Source: Paraliobacillus sp044383835 (lineage in GTDB: Bacteria > Bacillota > Bacilli > Bacillales > Amphibacillaceae). Taken from it: a stretch of 64,000 nt of DNA. The stretch is from positions 1 to 64,000 of the forward strand of contig NZ_JBISEP010000013.1 of assembly GCF_044383835.1 (NCBI RefSeq), read 5' to 3'. Shown piece after piece: positions 25,747 to 33,556 of this stretch. Numbering within the stretch: position 1 is the stretch's first letter; the number at the start of each line of letters is the position of its first letter. Made by a program: the position numbers and the translations under genes. The notes under the pieces are model-generated. The model had not been told where the DNA came from, ran no database searches, and saw only the letters and a list, made by a program, of their open reading frames with translations.

Positions 25747-26688
25747 TTAATAAAATAATACAGTTACAGCCAGCAATATAACAACAGAGCCATTAACTAG
25801 AACTAAATTCTTTACTGCAACACTAAATGTTTCGGACTTTACTTGTTTTATATTAAATTGACGAACAAGCTGATATACTGGATAACTAACTAGTAATACG
25901 ATCAATATTAAAGGAGGCAATATTCCTAGAATTACTGCTACGACAATAGCAGTAAAAGACAATATATACAACCCATTAAATAACCATATCGCGTATTTTT
26001 TTCCTATATAATATGGTAAGGTGAAACGTTGGTTATAAATATCTTCTTCTAGATCGCAAATATTATTAGCAAGCATTAAATTAGCAATGGTAAATACACA
26101 AGGAATACTAATTAAGATAATTTCTAAAACTAACAATATATCGGCTTCCACACGAATCATTCTACCTTGCCATACTAATTGAACAATGCCTTGATCATAT
26201 GCACTTACATAAATAGCTAAAAACAAAATGCCAAATCCCATGGTTACCCCAGAGAAAATTTCACCTAACGGCATTCTTGAAAATGGTATTGGTCCGAAGG
26301 TATAAAATATCCCTATACCAAAGCATACCATGCCAACCAATAATACAAACAAATCCGTACGAAAAACCAGCCAGATCCCTAACGATGTAGCAAGAGTTAA
26401 TAAACATAGTATTGTAATAATGACCGTTGATTCAGAGATGTTTTTTTGACCAATAATATTATGTTCCAATCTGTATGCTTCAGATGATGCCTTTCGATAA
26501 TCCATATAATTATTAATTGCCGTTGTTGTTAAATCAAAAGTTAACATCGATAGAAAGAAAATCATTGTATTTAGTGGCTGAAACGAATCATATCTGTAAT
26601 AAACAAACAGACATCCAATCAAAAATGGAAACACACTTGCAATTTTCGTTTGAATTTCAACCAGTTTTAAAAATGTAGAAATAGACAC
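25747..26688 (-). CDS. dmkA: UbiA-family prenyltransferase, DmkA-like (demethylmenaquinone synthesis for EET)
   Basis: Membrane prenyltransferase likely to join DHNA to a polyprenyl chain, as MenA does. 313 residues with eight or nine hydrophobic helices. The first metal-binding motif is TTAINNYMDYRKA (about 56-68), with Asn in place of the usual first Asp of NDxxD; the second Asp-rich motif is NNICDLEEDIYNQR (about 208-221). It is flanked by apbE (15 bp) and ecfA1 (44 bp) on the same strand. In Listeria the MenA paralogue DmkA in the EET locus makes the quinone that feeds Ndh2. A housekeeping menA role cannot be excluded from the sequence alone. Confidence 0.85.
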   Translation of the reverse strand: MSISTFLKLVEIQTKIASVFPFLIGCLFVYYRYDSFQPLNTMIFFLSMLTFDLTTTAINNYMDYRKASSEAYRLEHNIIGQKNISESTVIITILCLLTLATSLGIWLVFRTDLFVLLVGMVCFGIGIFYTFGPIPFSRMPLGEIFSGVTMGFGILFLAIYVSAYDQGIVQLVWQGRMIRVEADILLVLEIILISIPCVFTIANLMLANNICDLEEDIYNQRFTLPYYIGKKYAIWLFNGLYILSFTAIVVAVILGILPPLILIVLLVSYPVYQLVRQFNIKQVKSETFSVAVKNLVLVNGSVVILLAVTVLFY

Positions 26689-26703
26689 CTTATACTCTCC
26701 TTA

Positions 26704-27750
26704 TTAAAGTTCTTCTCTGTTTCCTAATTTAAATGCATCATTAGTCAATTCAAATGTACCTTCCAACTCTGAAGTAATAAACACTTGTTGATCTTTATCA
26801 ACAAATATTGCTTCTACTCCTTCTTGCGTTTCAATATAGGCCAAACCATCCTTTAAACCTTTTGAGAAAATTAAAGTAGATAATGCATCACCATCCATCG
26901 ATTTTTGACTAATAATCGTAACACCAGCTATATCATTTTCATACGGATAGCCATCAATTGGATTTAAAATATGGTGATACTTTTGTCCATCGACTTCTAA
27001 ATATCGCTCATATATACCAGAGGTAACAATCGATTGATTATTCGCTTCTATTTTACCAACAATTTGTCCACGCTCTGTAAATGGGTCTTGTACACCTACA
27101 GTCCACTCTTTTCCTGAAGGGTTATTACCTTTTACATAGATATTTCCCCCTAAGTCAATAATTGCGGTCGTAACATCATTTTCATCTAATAAATTCGTTA
27201 CTTTATCAGCAATAAACCCTTTGGCTATTGCACCTAAATCTATCTTCATTCCTTTTTCTTCTAAATAAACTGTTTGCTCTTTTTCTTTTAGCACGACTTT
27301 TTTATAATTAATTAATGGCAATACGTCATCAATTTCTTCTTGTGTAGGCTTTTTTGCATCATCAAAACCTATATGCCATAATGAAGTTAAAGGCCCGATT
27401 GTAATATCAAAAGAACCATCCGCTTGTTCACTATAATTTTTTCCTGCTTGAATTAAAGAAAAGATCTCCTCTGAAACTTCAACAGGTGATGTACCAGCAG
27501 CTTCATTTATTTCATCAATTTGTGATTGGGATTCTTCTACCCCAATTTGTTCGGTTAGATTTTGCATTTCATTAAAAGCAAGATCTATGACATCTTCTTT
27601 TCCTTCATCATAAATTTTTAATGTTACGACAGTACCCATCATAAATTCTGTTCTTTTGTAAGGAGAATCTAACAATTTTGACTCATTCACATTACAACCA
27701 GTTACAATCAACATCATTACTAAGATAATCAACATATATTTCTTCTTCAA
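26704..27750 (-). CDS. fmnB: FAD:protein FMN transferase, lipoprotein (ApbE/FmnB)
   Basis: Extracytoplasmic flavin transferase that attaches FMN from FAD to Ser/Thr of target proteins. About 348 residues with a lipoprotein signal ending in the lipobox VTGC. ApbE motifs: GTVVTLKIYDEG, SDGSFDITIGPL-like ADGSFDITIGPL, DLGAIAKGFIAD, AIIDLGGNIYVKG and YHHILNPIDGYP (the metal/FAD site). The frame extends to a TTG at 27759. A TTG at 27750 is better spaced from AAAGG and begins MKKKYMLII; an ATG at 27735 is another option. First gene of the apbE-dmkA-ecfA1-ecfA2-ecfT unit. Its flavinylation target is not in the window. Confidence 0.93.
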   Translation of the reverse strand: MKKKYMLIILVMMLIVTGCNVNESKLLDSPYKRTEFMMGTVVTLKIYDEGKEDVIDLAFNEMQNLTEQIGVEESQSQIDEINEAAGTSPVEVSEEIFSLIQAGKNYSEQADGSFDITIGPLTSLWHIGFDDAKKPTQEEIDDVLPLINYKKVVLKEKEQTVYLEEKGMKIDLGAIAKGFIADKVTNLLDENDVTTAIIDLGGNIYVKGNNPSGKEWTVGVQDPFTERGQIVGKIEANNQSIVTSGIYERYLEVDGQKYHHILNPIDGYPYENDIAGVTIISQKSMDGDALSTLIFSKGLKDGLAYIETQEGVEAIFVDKDQQVFITSELEGTFELTNDAFKLGNREEL

Positions 27751-27810
27751 CGTTGTCAAAACCTTTCTAACATGAAATAATAATAATAAATTTAGACATA
27801 TTGGGCTTCC

Positions 27811-27830
27811 AATGTGAACTTATTCACATT
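27811..27830 (-). promoter_or_regulatory. Rex-like operator O1 for the apbE unit
   Basis: Perfect palindrome AATGTGAA-CTTA-TTCACATT. Over the Rex consensus TTGTGAA-N4-TTCACAA it differs only in the outermost base of each arm. It starts a few bases after the predicted apbE transcription start, a position suited to repression. It also fits the CRP/FNR-type TGTGA-N6-TCACA pattern, so the regulator is not certain. Confidence 0.65.
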
Positions 27831-27841
27831 TTTTCGACATA

Positions 27842-27871
27842 AGTATAGCATTTACCTAATGATAGTGTCTA
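27842..27871 (-). promoter_or_regulatory. Promoter of the apbE-dmkA-ecf unit
   Basis: On the minus strand -35 TAGACA (27866-27871), 18 bp, -10 TATACT (27842-27847). Predicted start near 27835, just ahead of the palindrome at 27811-27830. Confidence 0.55.
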
Positions 27872-28031
27872 TATAGTAAACTTTGCAATAATACTACCAT
27901 AGCACGGTTAAAAGTTCGTTGCATAGCTATTTTATACAATATGTGAAAACTTATTGAACTTTATGGTTTAAAATTATTATTAAATTTGTGAACTTTTTAG
28001 ATTTAATTATATATAATCTTTAAAAACCCAC

Positions 28032-28060
28032 TGGACACAGGCACAAACTAAAGGTACAAT
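28032..28060 (+). promoter_or_regulatory. Promoter of the ndh2-eetB-dmkB unit
   Basis: -35 TGGACA (28032-28037), 17 bp, -10 TACAAT (28055-28060), each one mismatch from consensus. Predicted start near 28067, with a second Rex-like site immediately downstream. Confidence 0.6.
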
Positions 28061-28069
28061 TGTAATCGG

Positions 28070-28087
28070 TTGTTCACACTTTCACAA
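28070..28087 (+). promoter_or_regulatory. Rex-like operator O2 for ndh2
   Basis: TTGTTCACACTTTCACAA; its reverse complement TTGTGAAAGTGTGAACAA matches TTGTGAA-N4-TTCACAA at all but two fixed positions. It covers about +3 to +20 of the predicted ndh2 transcript. Two further half-sites, ATGTGAA near 27941 and TTGTGAA near 27986, lie between the divergent promoters. Confidence 0.55.
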
Positions 28088-28132
28088 CGATGACATGATT
28101 AATTTTTATTTTATAAGGAGTGTATAGATATT

Positions 28133-30004
28133 ATGGCAAACAAAAACATTGTCATTATCGGTGCGGGATACGCTGGTGTACATGCAGCAAAAAAGCTAGC
28201 AAAAAAGTACAAAAAAGACGACTCAGTTACAATTACGTTAATTGATCGCCATTCCTACCACACAATGATGACAGAATTACATGAAGTTGCGGCACATCGC
28301 GTAGAACCAGATGCAATTCAGTTTGACCTACGTAAATTATTTAATCGAACAAAAGTAAATCTAGTAACAGACAACGTGACACATGTTGATCACGACAAGA
28401 AAAAAGTTACAACAGCGCATGGTGAATACGCTTATGATTACCTTATTTTAGGTATGGGTGGAGAACCAAATGATTTTGGCACTCCAGGTGTAGGCGAGCA
28501 TGCATTTACACTATGGTCTTGGGAAGATGCAGTCAGACTTCGCGAACACATTGAAAAAACAGTAGCAAAAGCAGCAACTGTGCATGATCAAGCGACACGT
28601 CAAGCCATGCTTACCTTCACTGTATGTGGTTCTGGATTTACCGGAATCGAAATGGTTGGTGAATTAATTGAATGGAAAGAACGCTTAGCAAAAGATAACA
28701 AACTGGACACCGAAGATATTTCCCTTTACGTTGTAGAAGCGGCTCCAACGATCTTGAATATGCTAGAGCGAAAAGATGCTGACAAAGCGGAAGCATATTT
28801 AAACAAAAAAGGTGTCAAAATATTGAAAGATTCGCCGATTGTAGAAGTGAAAGCGGAAGAAATTGTTTTAAAATCTGGAGAGTCCCTTCCTACACATACA
28901 TTAATTTGGACAGCTGGTGTAAAAGCAAACTCTGATACAAAAGACTACGGCATGGAAACTGCACGCGCAGGACGCTTAAAAGTAAATCAATATATGGAAT
29001 CTGACCAATATGATAGTGTCTATGTTATTGGTGACTTAGCTTATTATGAAGAAGAACCTGGAAAGCCAACTCCACAAATTGTGGAAGCAGCTGAACAAAC
29101 AGGTACGACTGCTGCTAAAAACATTATTTCCGAAATTAGTGGTGGTGAAAAAACAGCTTACGAAGGCAAATATCATGGGACAATGGTATCTATTGGCGCT
29201 AGATACGGTGTAGCAAACTTAATGGGCATTTCCCTAAGTGGTTGGTTTGCTAATTTTATGAAACACATGGTCAACCTTTACTATTTTATGGGCATTGCAA
29301 GTGGCTATTATATGGTTCAATATATTCGTCATGAATTTTTTGGAACAAAAGACAAACGTAACATTTTCCGTGATTTCTTAACACGTTATGGTAATGTATT
29401 ATGGAGCTTACCATTACGAATTTTTGTAGCTGGATTCTGGTTAGTTGAAGCCGGTACTAAGATTTGGGGGAAAGAAACATTTGAAAATGCTATCTCAAGC
29501 TGGTCTACTGTCCCTGATTTATTTAAAGGTTTAGGAGAAGGATCTTGGTTAGTTGGAGATACTGTACGTTTACCATTTGAGTGGTTACAGACAACAACTA
29601 GCGGAGCAAGTGAAGCAGCTTCAGCTACTGAGTGGGCAACACCAATTTTAAGTAAAATGCCTGGTATCTTTGAATGGTTTATGAAAATTGCCCTTCCAAC
29701 TCCTGAAATGGCAATTTTCATGCAGAAATTTATGGTGTTCATTGAATTAGCAATTGGGCTAGCTATTTTAGGTGGCTTATTCACTTGGTTAGCAAACGCA
29801 GCAAGCGCTGGATTCCTTGTTATGTTTACTTTATCTGCTATGCTCGGATGGGATAAAGTATGGGCGTTACCAGCATCTATTGCATTGATGAACGGATCTG
29901 GACGTACATTCGGCCTTGATTACTGGGTTATTCCATTCCTACAACAAAAGCTTGGTCATTGGTGGTATGGAAAAGAGCGAGCAATTTATCAAGATAAAAA
30001 ATAA
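28133..30004 (+). CDS. ndh2: Type II NADH dehydrogenase with C-terminal membrane domain (EET Ndh2)
   Basis: Oxidises NADH and passes electrons to membrane quinone. 623 residues, far longer than the 400 or so of ordinary NDH-2. The N-terminal 400 residues hold the FAD-binding GAGYAGVHAAKKL (about 8-20), the NADH-binding GSGFTGIEMVGEL (about 165-177) and the second FAD site YVIGDLAYYEEEPGKP. The extra C-terminal 200 residues contain several hydrophobic helices (LRIFVAGFWLVEAGTKIW, LAIGLAILGGLFTWLANA, GFLVMFTLSAMLGW) resembling a DoxX-like domain. This fused tail is characteristic of Ndh2 in flavin-based EET loci. AAGGAGTG precedes the ATG. It heads the plus-strand operon, divergent from apbE. 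Confidence 0.93.
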   Translation: MANKNIVIIGAGYAGVHAAKKLAKKYKKDDSVTITLIDRHSYHTMMTELHEVAAHRVEPDAIQFDLRKLFNRTKVNLVTDNVTHVDHDKKKVTTAHGEYAYDYLILGMGGEPNDFGTPGVGEHAFTLWSWEDAVRLREHIEKTVAKAATVHDQATRQAMLTFTVCGSGFTGIEMVGELIEWKERLAKDNKLDTEDISLYVVEAAPTILNMLERKDADKAEAYLNKKGVKILKDSPIVEVKAEEIVLKSGESLPTHTLIWTAGVKANSDTKDYGMETARAGRLKVNQYMESDQYDSVYVIGDLAYYEEEPGKPTPQIVEAAEQTGTTAAKNIISEISGGEKTAYEGKYHGTMVSIGARYGVANLMGISLSGWFANFMKHMVNLYYFMGIASGYYMVQYIRHEFFGTKDKRNIFRDFLTRYGNVLWSLPLRIFVAGFWLVEAGTKIWGKETFENAISSWSTVPDLFKGLGEGSWLVGDTVRLPFEWLQTTTSGASEAASATEWATPILSKMPGIFEWFMKIALPTPEMAIFMQKFMVFIELAIGLAILGGLFTWLANAASAGFLVMFTLSAMLGWDKVWALPASIALMNGSGRTFGLDYWVIPFLQQKLGHWWYGKERAIYQDKK

Positions 30005-30012
30005 TTAGATGT

Positions 30013-30063
30013 AAAGAAGGCGATTGGCTCATATTTACTTGAGCCATTCGCTTATCTTCTTTA
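30013..30063 (+). terminator. Hairpin after ndh2, possibly a partial terminator
   Basis: Long imperfect stem: AAAGAAGGCGA, then GGCTCA / TGAGCC, then TCGCTTATCTTCTTT. The T tract is short (TTCTTTATG), so it may only reduce read-through into eetB or stabilise the ndh2 mRNA end. Confidence 0.5.
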
Positions 30064-30179
30064 TGATGTGTATTTAATAAGACACTAAAGGGGAGTAAGA
30101 ATAGTAACAGTACTGTGATACGTTCTTTTTGCCCTTTACTGTTTTCTTAAAAACAAGATAATTTAGGATGATTTTAGCT

Positions 30180-30725
30180 ATGACAAAAAATCAACGACTC
30201 GTTTATATTGCCTTGTTAGCAGCACAAGCCGTCATCATCAGCTTATTAGAGCGTGCCATTCCTTTTCCTTTTGCTGTTGCTCCTGGTGCGAAACTCGGCT
30301 TAGCAAATATGATTACTTTATTAGCCTTATACACACTACCAGTAAAAGATGCCTTTAAAGTAGTTAGTATTCGATTAGTGTTAGCCACATTATTAGGCGG
30401 AACAATATCCACGTTCATGTATAGTGCTGCTGGCGCATTACTCAGTTTTTTTGGTATGCTTTTTGTCAAAAACTTAGGAAGAAAGCATGTTAGTCTTATA
30501 GGCGTCAGTACAACTGGTGCTGTGTTACACAACGTTGGACAACTGATGGTAGCAAGCTGGATCGCACAAACTTGGACAGTCATGCTATATTTACCCGTAT
30601 TATCGTTTATTGGCATTTTATCTGGTATTGCTATTGGAATTGCTGCCAACTATTTATTAACTCATGTAGAAAAATTGCATTACTACATGGATTTACGTGA
30701 TTTAAGGCAGCATAACTACTTTTAA
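30180..30725 (+). CDS. eetB: Gx transporter family membrane protein, EetB-like
   Basis: Often annotated as heptaprenyl diphosphate synthase component I. 181 residues, five or six hydrophobic helices, with the conserved FAVAPGAKLGLANMITLLALY near the N-terminus and TGAVLHNVGQLMVA in the middle. It resembles the S-component fold of ECF transporters. In Listeria EetB is one of two membrane proteins of unknown role needed for EET. The frame has an ATG at 30168 lying inside the AGGATG that seems to be the RBS, so the next ATG at 30180 is preferred. It is followed 17 bp later by dmkB. The usual small neighbour eetA is absent. Confidence 0.85.
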   Translation: MTKNQRLVYIALLAAQAVIISLLERAIPFPFAVAPGAKLGLANMITLLALYTLPVKDAFKVVSIRLVLATLLGGTISTFMYSAAGALLSFFGMLFVKNLGRKHVSLIGVSTTGAVLHNVGQLMVASWIAQTWTVMLYLPVLSFIGILSGIAIGIAANYLLTHVEKLHYYMDLRDLRQHNYF

Positions 30726-30742
30726 AGAAAGAGGTTATCATA

Positions 30743-31723
30743 ATGCGTGTACATCCGATGTGGGATCGTTACCCAGAACTTAAAGTAGATTTAGAAAGTG
30801 TATTAAACCTAATTAACAGCAATATTCGTATTCGTGATAAAAAGGTACATGCAATCATTACAGATATGATTTTTGCCGGTGGTAAACTATTACGTCCTAC
30901 CTATTCTCTTTTATGCTCACATATTGGGCCGGAACAAGATAAAGAACGAGCTATTGCTGTAGCTGCCGCATTAGAGACTTTGCATATGGCAACACTTGTG
31001 CATGATGATGTAATTGATGAATCATCAACTAGACACGGGCGACAAACACTCCAAACAACACATGGCAATCAGTTTGCTATATATGCTGGTGACTATTTGT
31101 TTTCTGTATGCTTCACTATTTTATCTCGTCATGCAACTTCACTAGCTCATTTAGAATTTAATTCACGAAGCATGGAGAAAGTATTAAGCGGTGAGTTAGA
31201 CCAGTTAAATGCCCGATTTCTACCACCTAACAGTGTGAAGAGCTATTTATCACGAATTTCTGGAAAAACCGCTCAATTATTTGCGGTTAGTTGCTACTCT
31301 GGTGCCGTGGAAAGCAAAGCAACGAGAAGACAAGCACTAACTGCTTGGAATATGGGACATTATATTGGGATGGCATTTCAGATCATGGATGATATTCTGG
31401 ATTATCAAGGTAAAGCTCACGAAGTCGGTAAACCTATCATGTCTGATGTGCAACAGGGGATTTATACATTACCATTGATTTATGCTATGCAAAAAAAAGC
31501 AGATGAATTAAAACCTATTCTAACAAAAAAAGAGGCAATGAAAGATACAGATATACAACGTATTGCAGCAATCATTGAGCAAGAAAAAGGTATAGAAAAA
31601 GCAAAAATTTTAGCTGAACGTTATACCAACAAGGCACTAAAAGAGTTAAAAAAATTACCCAATGGCAATTATAAAAATCATTTATACACAATAACGCTAG
31701 ACTTACTAAATAGAAACAAGTAA
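30743..31723 (+). CDS. dmkB: Polyprenyl diphosphate synthase, DmkB-like (HepT family)
   Basis: Trans-prenyltransferase that builds the isoprenoid side chain for (demethyl)menaquinone. 326 residues. First Asp-rich motif LVHDDVIDESSTRHG (about 90-104), with the chain-length-determining region upstream, and second motif FQIMDDILDYQG (about 212-223). GGKLLRPTYSLL is the conserved IPP-binding block. AAGAGG precedes the ATG. With eetB upstream it mirrors the eetB-dmkB pair of Listeria EET loci. The housekeeping HepS/HepT genes (near ndk/aroB in Bacillus) would lie elsewhere. Confidence 0.9.
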   Translation: MRVHPMWDRYPELKVDLESVLNLINSNIRIRDKKVHAIITDMIFAGGKLLRPTYSLLCSHIGPEQDKERAIAVAAALETLHMATLVHDDVIDESSTRHGRQTLQTTHGNQFAIYAGDYLFSVCFTILSRHATSLAHLEFNSRSMEKVLSGELDQLNARFLPPNSVKSYLSRISGKTAQLFAVSCYSGAVESKATRRQALTAWNMGHYIGMAFQIMDDILDYQGKAHEVGKPIMSDVQQGIYTLPLIYAMQKKADELKPILTKKEAMKDTDIQRIAAIIEQEKGIEKAKILAERYTNKALKELKKLPNGNYKNHLYTITLDLLNRNK

Positions 31724-31754
31724 AAAAAATCGGACATCATCCCGATTTTTTTTA
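31722..31754. terminator. Bidirectional terminator between dmkB and the HesB-like gene
   Basis: AAAAAAAATCGG...CCCGATTTTTTTT, a stem with T runs on both strands, placed between convergent genes. Confidence 0.85.
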
Positions 31755-31767
31755 CTTCATCTTTTTG

Positions 31768-32061
31768 TTATTCTATTGGGGTAAAATCAAATATTGCTTC
31801 TTCTTCCCCCATATCTACTTTTAAATCAAAGTCTTCAAGAAACCACTTATCTTGTTGGGTAAAATAAAATGTAATACCTTTGACTATATCAGATGTACCA
31901 ATCTCTCCATCTTTCCCAACAGATACACCTAAAAAATAATTAGGATGTGCAGTGGGGATACCGCCATATAATTTAACAAAAAAGTGGACATAATCTCCCG
32001 AATCTAAGCTCATTTCATTTATATACCATGCTGCCGCTTCTTCTGTAACCGTAAATGCCAT
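31768..32061 (-). CDS. HesB/YneR-like protein
   Basis: 97 residues. The sequence follows the YneR branch of the HesB/IscA-like fold (ITEEAAAWY-like start, VHFFVKLYGGIPTAHPNYFLGV, then KGITFYFTQQDKWFLEDFDLKVD). It has no Cys at all, so it cannot bind Fe-S clusters as the A-type carriers do. Function unknown. GGAGGTGAG precedes the ATG. Convergent with dmkB and separated from it by a shared terminator, so probably not part of the EET operon. Confidence 0.75.
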   Translation of the reverse strand: MAFTVTEEAAAWYINEMSLDSGDYVHFFVKLYGGIPTAHPNYFLGVSVGKDGEIGTSDIVKGITFYFTQQDKWFLEDFDLKVDMGEEEAIFDFTPIE

Positions 32062-32150
32062 CTTATTAAACTCACCTCCAAATCGTTCTCTAAAGATACT
32101 ATCTTCATTTTCTACTTTCTAAACGTCCATTGCAACAAATAGGATTCAAA

Positions 32151-32181
32151 AAATGAGCTATCTGTATAAGATAGCTCATTT
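32151..32181 (-). terminator. Terminator of the lipoprotein gene
   Basis: Perfect 12-bp inverted repeat AAATGAGCTATC / GATAGCTCATTT; on the minus strand it is followed by TTTG, with a weaker T-rich tail on the other side. Confidence 0.75.
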
Positions 32182-32188
32182 ACTCTAT

Positions 32189-32755
32189 TTATTCTGCTAC
32201 AGTAGTATCGCCAGTAATTTCACCAGAAATATCAGCTGAATCTTGATGTTCTTGACTTGCAAAAGTAAGGTTTCCATCAATTTTTGCATCTTCTCCAAGT
32301 TGGAAACCATTTGCCTCTACATGTACATCACCAGCTAATGTACCAGCATAGAAGTTTAAGTTTTCACTTTGAATCGTCATTTTTGGTGTTGTAATTGTAT
32401 ACGTTTCTGTTATATTTCGATCTTCATCTTGTGTATAAGGTGCTATTTTACGATAAACATCATTCGCTTCGTCGCCCTTATCATGAAACTTACCAGTTAC
32501 AACAACTTCTTCTTCAAGCGTAATATCATTAAGTGTAGCGATAATCCAAGTACCATTTTCTGATACTGCATCAACAAATGCGTCAGCTTCACTAACAATC
32601 GATGCTGTTGTTACTGCATCAGTCTCTTCTTCCTCTGTACCCTCTGTTTCTTCTGTCGTTTCCTCTTTTGTTGTATCCTCTGCATTATCACCTGTTCCAC
32701 ATGCCGCAAGTAATGATACCGAAAGGATTAGTGTTAAAAATAATTTGAATTTCAT
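32189..32755 (-). CDS. Secreted lipoprotein with bactofilin-like repeats, unknown function
   Basis: 188 residues. A lipoprotein signal (MKFKLFLTLILSVSLLAACG, cleaved before Cys19) is followed by an acidic Thr/Glu linker (about 23-48) and a folded domain. The C-terminal half has alternating G-D/hydrophobic repeats (GTLAGDVHVEANGFQLGED, then AKIDGNLTF and ADISGEITGDT) resembling the beta-helical turns of bactofilins. There is no DxxTGAT-type flavinylation motif, so it does not look like the PplA acceptor. GGGGGC precedes the ATG. It has its own terminator and sits at the edge of the EET region; a link to EET is only positional. Confidence 0.65.
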   Translation of the reverse strand: MKFKLFLTLILSVSLLAACGTGDNAEDTTKEETTEETEGTEEEETDAVTTASIVSEADAFVDAVSENGTWIIATLNDITLEEEVVVTGKFHDKGDEANDVYRKIAPYTQDEDRNITETYTITTPKMTIQSENLNFYAGTLAGDVHVEANGFQLGEDAKIDGNLTFASQEHQDSADISGEITGDTTVAE

Positions 32756-32925
32756 ATTTGTTGCCCCCTAAAAATTGATTACTTGTATTTTACATATTTA
32801 TTTTAACACACTTAATAAACTTTTATAATATAAATGTGTGGATATTTTATGAAAATATAAAACAAACATGTCAGCTTTCTTTTTTTTAAAATTCCCTAAC
32901 CAACATATATTATTCAATTACTTTA

Positions 32926-32956
32926 TAAAAAAAAAGCCACTATCCTAATAGCGGCC
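32926..32956 (-). terminator. Terminator downstream of yabR
   Basis: Stem GCC-CTAT / ATAG-GGC (32936-32955) followed on the minus strand by TTTTTTTTTA, about 115 bp after the yabR stop. The rest of 32756-33070 shows only AT-rich sequence and no gene. Confidence 0.78.
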
Positions 32957-33070
32957 TTCTTATCGTTATTATTATAATTTATAATTACAAAACCTTCTCG
33001 TTTTATCATCAAAATAATATAACTTATTTCCCTCTAGCATCTCTCTTAATTGGTTACGTTAGACAGCAAG

Positions 33071-33481
33071 TTAGCCTTTTTTAGCACCTCGACCTCCACG
33101 CTTAGACTCGGTATGTTTACGCAGTGTTGCTAACCGATCTTCAGAATCCTTTAAGAAACGATTCATTTTCGATTCAAATGACTCCGTGCGTTCACGATTA
33201 TTTTTAGGACTATTATTTTTACGGCGTCCTTGGCCATTGCTTGGCTTATCTTTTGCTTTCTTAATAGATAACCCAATTTTTCCGTCCTTTTCAACATTAA
33301 TTACCTTAACCGTCACCTCATCACCAACAGTTAAATGTTCATTAATGTCTTTCACATAATTATCAGCAACCTCACTAATGTGTACAAGTCCTGTCGATCC
33401 TTCTTGTAATTCAACAAATGCACCAAAATTAGTGATTCCGGTTACCTTTCCCTGTAACTTGCTGCCTACTTCGATTGACAT
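33071..33481 (-). CDS. yabR: S1-domain RNA-binding protein YabR
   Basis: 136 residues. An N-terminal S1 domain (about 1-75: VGSKLQGKVTGITNFGAFVEL, TGLVHISEVADNYV, VKVINVEKDGKIGLSIKKA) is followed by a very basic Asn/Arg/Lys-rich tail. YabR-type proteins act as general stress or ribosome-associated RNA binders in Bacillus. AAGGAGGAG precedes the ATG. Downstream of divIC as in B. subtilis, where the tRNA genes and spoIIE would follow; here about 16 kb intervene. Confidence 0.92.
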   Translation of the reverse strand: MSIEVGSKLQGKVTGITNFGAFVELQEGSTGLVHISEVADNYVKDINEHLTVGDEVTVKVINVEKDGKIGLSIKKAKDKPSNGQGRRKNNSPKNNRERTESFESKMNRFLKDSEDRLATLRKHTESKRGGRGAKKG

Positions 33482-33556
33482 AAAAAAAATGCTCCTCCTT
33501 AAGAATAAAAAAAAGATATACTACAATTACATTATATATAAGCATCGAAAACCATG

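Noticed and set aside
27760..28132. Possible FMN riboswitch or T-box ahead of the EET genes
   Set aside because: The conserved FMN-riboswitch and T-box sequence blocks are not present; the region is explained by two promoters and Rex-like sites.
32926..32956. Hairpin downstream of yabR as a small RNA
   Set aside because: Its position and T run fit an ordinary terminator; no separate promoter was seen.
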